From Sesamum alatum (taxonomy: Eukaryota > Streptophyta > Magnoliopsida > Lamiales > Pedaliaceae): a DNA stretch of 64,000 nucleotides. Each line of letters begins with the position of its first letter. Position 1 is the first letter of the stretch. Position numbers and translations under genes: made by a program. Of the stretch, positions 61,171-64,000 are shown one piece after another. Location of the stretch: contig JACGWO010000002.1 in NCBI GenBank assembly GCA_034509735.1, positions 44,719,702 to 44,783,701 on the forward strand, in the 5' to 3' direction. The notes under the pieces are model-generated. The model saw nothing but the letters and a program-made list of their open reading frames with translations, ran no database searches and was not told where the DNA came from.

Positions 61171-62655
61171 AAATTATATGATTTTATTATATCCAAAATC
61201 AAATTCCAACAATTGAATTTTAATTATCTAACTTAGGCTATAGTAATTTGGTTGCGGCGTTCTAAGTCCTAAGCAGTAGATTTAATTATATTCTGTAAAT
61301 TATTTTTTTGAGCTTTTTGTTTTTTCAAATTAATTATTATTGAATTGTGAAAGTGTGAAGACAAGTGCTAATTGATTTGGAGACCAAGGTTTCGCGAAGG
61401 TTCTTTAATACTTATCAAAGTCGTCGCTTTTATAATATTTATACATGGTTAATTACGATAAAACCCTCGTTATTCATCCATTTCCCTTATTATTTTACGC
61501 TTCTTTCTTTCTTGACCGTAGGTGTTTTCTTGACCGAAAATGAAGGGCGATGGGTTGAATGGTCCATGGAAATGTTCAATGCAGCATTTTAAAATTACCA
61601 AAAAACCCCCATAGAATGTTTGAATTTCAATCTTGCACTTCTTCCACCGGCACGTATACATCCTTCAAATTTGTTGATTGATTTAGAATTATTGATGTAT
61701 TCCGTAGTGAATGTTTTAATAATTATATGTTGATTAATTTAAAAATACCAATGTATTTCCAAAAAAAATAAAGCAATTCTTCCCAATTCACCCACAAATT
61801 CCAAGAAAAAAAAACTATTTTCCTTAATTTTATTCTCGATATTACAATTATTTAACGTTGAGAGGAATTATTTAATCTCTTAGTTCTCGTCATTATTATC
61901 ACAATTATTGTAGTCTTTGGGGTTATTGGATTTGTCTTAAAAAAAGATATTTGACGAAATTTAAGTATAGTGCATTATTTAGATGGGGCATGCGCATACG
62001 TTTGCTTCCTTTAATTTTATTTGGTGCTTCCCTTTTGTTGTCTTTTACTAATAGGAATCAATCTTAATATAAATTTAAATTTAAACTAACCCCAATAGCA
62101 GCCAAACCCCAAAATTTATTAATTAGTACAACTTCTCTAAATGATTGCTTACCTATCGAAATAATTAGTTTTCATGTGATTTGTCCCTTGGATTCAGTAT
62201 TATTGTATTTATCACATGATAAGTTGGTTAATTTAAATTATACCTCGTTTATGTAATAAAAAGTTTATGATGTATGATGTGGGACTATCATCGAAAGGTT
62301 GTCAACGCATCAAAATACCCTAAACTCTTCTACTCATTATGAAACAAGCCAGGATAAGCATCTTTATTTTTTAGTCGTGCCGACCCGGTAGTTGTTTCAA
62401 TCAAACTCAAAATTCGAACATGCATGGACTCATGTTGATCATCTAATTATTTCTACATCTTTGATTCACGTCCAATCGTACCCACCCAAATCCATACCCA
62501 AGTATAAGTTTTGTCATCCACTCGTACGATCTTTTTATTTCTGTTGTACGACCTTATTGAATTTGTATTGGAAGCTGTAACAGGGCCTTTCAGATGTGGT
62601 TTTTAAGATTTCTTACCTTGCAGGTCATGTATTCGAGTAATCCAAACTGATAGAA
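61171..62655. other. Spacer, AT-rich
   Basis: Open frames at 61365-61592 and 62392-62580 lack family features and were not called. No RNA gene or clear element was recognised. Confidence 0.4.
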
Positions 62656-62659
62656 ACTT

Positions 62660-63750
62660 AGGTAAAATTATAAAATTGGTTCAGTATATATAGGGGGTTG
62701 GCAAAATTTATCTTATAAGTATTGAACTGGCAATTTTGGTCCTGTAAGTTTTAATTTAATGGCAATTTTAATTCTTCCGCCAAATAATTTCCAGGTTTAA
62801 TCGGACAAATTGGGGCTTAGGGTTCTGGCTGCCAACTGGACTCAACTTACAGTCATGGCATCCTACATGGTTGCTGACCCAACTAAATAAGAGAGAAATA
62901 AAGCACGTGTAAATCACGTGAGAAAGAATTGGAAGTGTTTAACAATTTTTCTTTGCTTAAACATATTCTAAAAATTCAAAATCAAAAGAACCTTGAAATT
63001 CTTTTCCACCGAATCCATTGTCGGAGTTGCCAGCTACATTAGCCATGTTCTTCCTAATAGGAAAAAATGAGGATAAAGGGCACAATGGTGGGATTGACTT
63101 TACTGGGGATCTGTTGCCCTCTGTCTGTGTTCATAAGATGGAAGGGACTACAAATTGCACTGGAAATCGTCTCCTTCTTTAGTGCTCGCGCGGTATTTGA
63201 TTTTCTTTTGATTTACACATTGGAGTTATTTCAGAACGTGCGCCAGGAACTCTGTTGTGTTGATGGTCCTACAGGCAAAGTTGTTCACTGGAGTTCTCGG
63301 CCCAACGTTAGCGGCGAGGGGCAGAAAGAATGGGTTGCTCTTCTTTTACGTGTTTGGGGCGACAATTTCGTTCTGCAAATTGTTGGTCGTTTGATTGCTG
63401 GAAACAAATGGAAGAATACTGTGAGGAATAAGAGTTTAACAACCGATTAACTTTGGATTTGAAATTATTCAGTGGAAAGGGGATTTACACATGCTTTATT
63501 TTTACCTATTTAGTCGAGTCAACACCCACGTATAATGCCACGTCTTTAAGTTGAGTTCAGTTGACAACCTGAACCCTAAGCCCCAATTTGTCCAGCTAAA
63601 ATTTAGGAATTTTTGGCCGGAAGGACTAGAATTGCCTCTAAATCAAAATTTACAAGATCAAAATTGCCAATTCAATACTTACAGGACCAATTTTGCCATC
63701 CCCTTTATATACAAGACCAATTTTATAATTTTGCTAAAAATTTATTTGGA
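62660..63750. mobile_element. Inverted-repeat DNA transposon (about 1.1 kb) with terminal repeats of about 260 bp
   Basis: The left arm (GGTAAAATTATAAAATTGGT, TATATATAGGGGGTTGGCAA, GGACAAATTGGGGCTTAGGG, CAACTTA) is mirrored by the right arm (CCCTAAGCCCCAATTTGTCC, ...ACAAGACCAATTTTATAATT, TTGC). The unique interior, about 62920-63470, contains a 127-residue plus-strand open frame (63067-63450) with no recognised domain. A target duplication could not be fixed with confidence. Long terminal repeats suggest a Mutator-like or foldback element. Confidence 0.75.
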
Positions 63751-64000
63751 CCTTTTGTGTAGGAATCTAACCTAAGCAAACAATGACAACTCAAATACAT
63801 ATCAATACTTATTAAGTAACTAAATTGGATTTGATCGAAATTACTATTACAACAACTAGAAGAAGTACGATTTTTCACAATATATTAATTATCATGATTA
63901 AATAAAAATCTTATGATGAATATCAATTAATCACGATGTGGAACGATTATTAGTCATTATCTTTTTATAAATGATACCAATTATTTACTATAATTAAAAA
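63751..64000. other. Spacer to the window end
   Basis: AT-rich sequence with nothing recognised. Confidence 0.4.

Noticed and set aside
63067..63450. 127-residue frame as a real gene
   Set aside because: No recognised domain, and it lies inside an inverted-repeat element; recorded as a finding only.

Overview
The window is nuclear DNA of a flowering plant. It is AT-rich, its genes are split by GT-AG introns, and its spacers are packed with small inverted-repeat transposons. The alcohol dehydrogenase resembles the 8-hydroxygeraniol oxidoreductase type of iridoid-making plants, and there are two CYP71D-like P450 genes. Together these suggest an asterid, perhaps Lamiales; that placement is an inference. 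All exon models were made by eye from splice signals and family motifs.

Layout, left to right. 1-5.8 kb is spacer with several small DNA transposons, two of them with perfect 9-10 bp target duplications. 6.8-10.4 kb (+) is an intact four-exon NPY/NPH3-family gene behind a leader rich in small upstream ORFs. 12.1-15.6 kb (+) is an intact seven-exon PLD3/PLD4-like gene. 15.7-17.8 kb (-) is a decayed LINE. 18.7-20.4 kb (-) is a CYP71D-like P450 with a frameshift. 21.5-22.1 kb is a tandem array of about 158 bp units. 25.0-27.1 kb (+) is an intact seven-exon Zn-dependent alcohol dehydrogenase.

27.9-37.2 kb is a nested transposon. A Mutator-like element with a perfect 9-bp target duplication (AACAAATAA) encloses an approximately 8.1 kb PIF/Harbinger-like element. 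That inner element carries an intact DDE transposase gene, a frameshifted canonical Myb/SANT partner gene, and two further intact divergent Myb/SANT-like genes on the other strand. All three Myb/SANT genes have a phase-0 intron at the same place. This is the most unusual structure in the window.

37.6-43.3 kb is spacer with foldback elements, including a palindrome of about 1.17 kb, a fragment of a second PLD3-like gene and a Tourist-like MITE. 45.1-46.7 kb (-) is an intact CYP71D-like P450. 50.5-57.4 kb (-) is a complete 20-exon full-size ABCG/PDR transporter (about 1446 aa) with one GC-AG intron. 57.6-64 kb is spacer with two more inverted-repeat elements.

Two CYP71D-like P450s, an oxidoreductase of possible terpenoid type and a PDR exporter lie within about 39 kb. 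This could be a small specialised-metabolism neighbourhood, or ordinary tandem duplication and chance.
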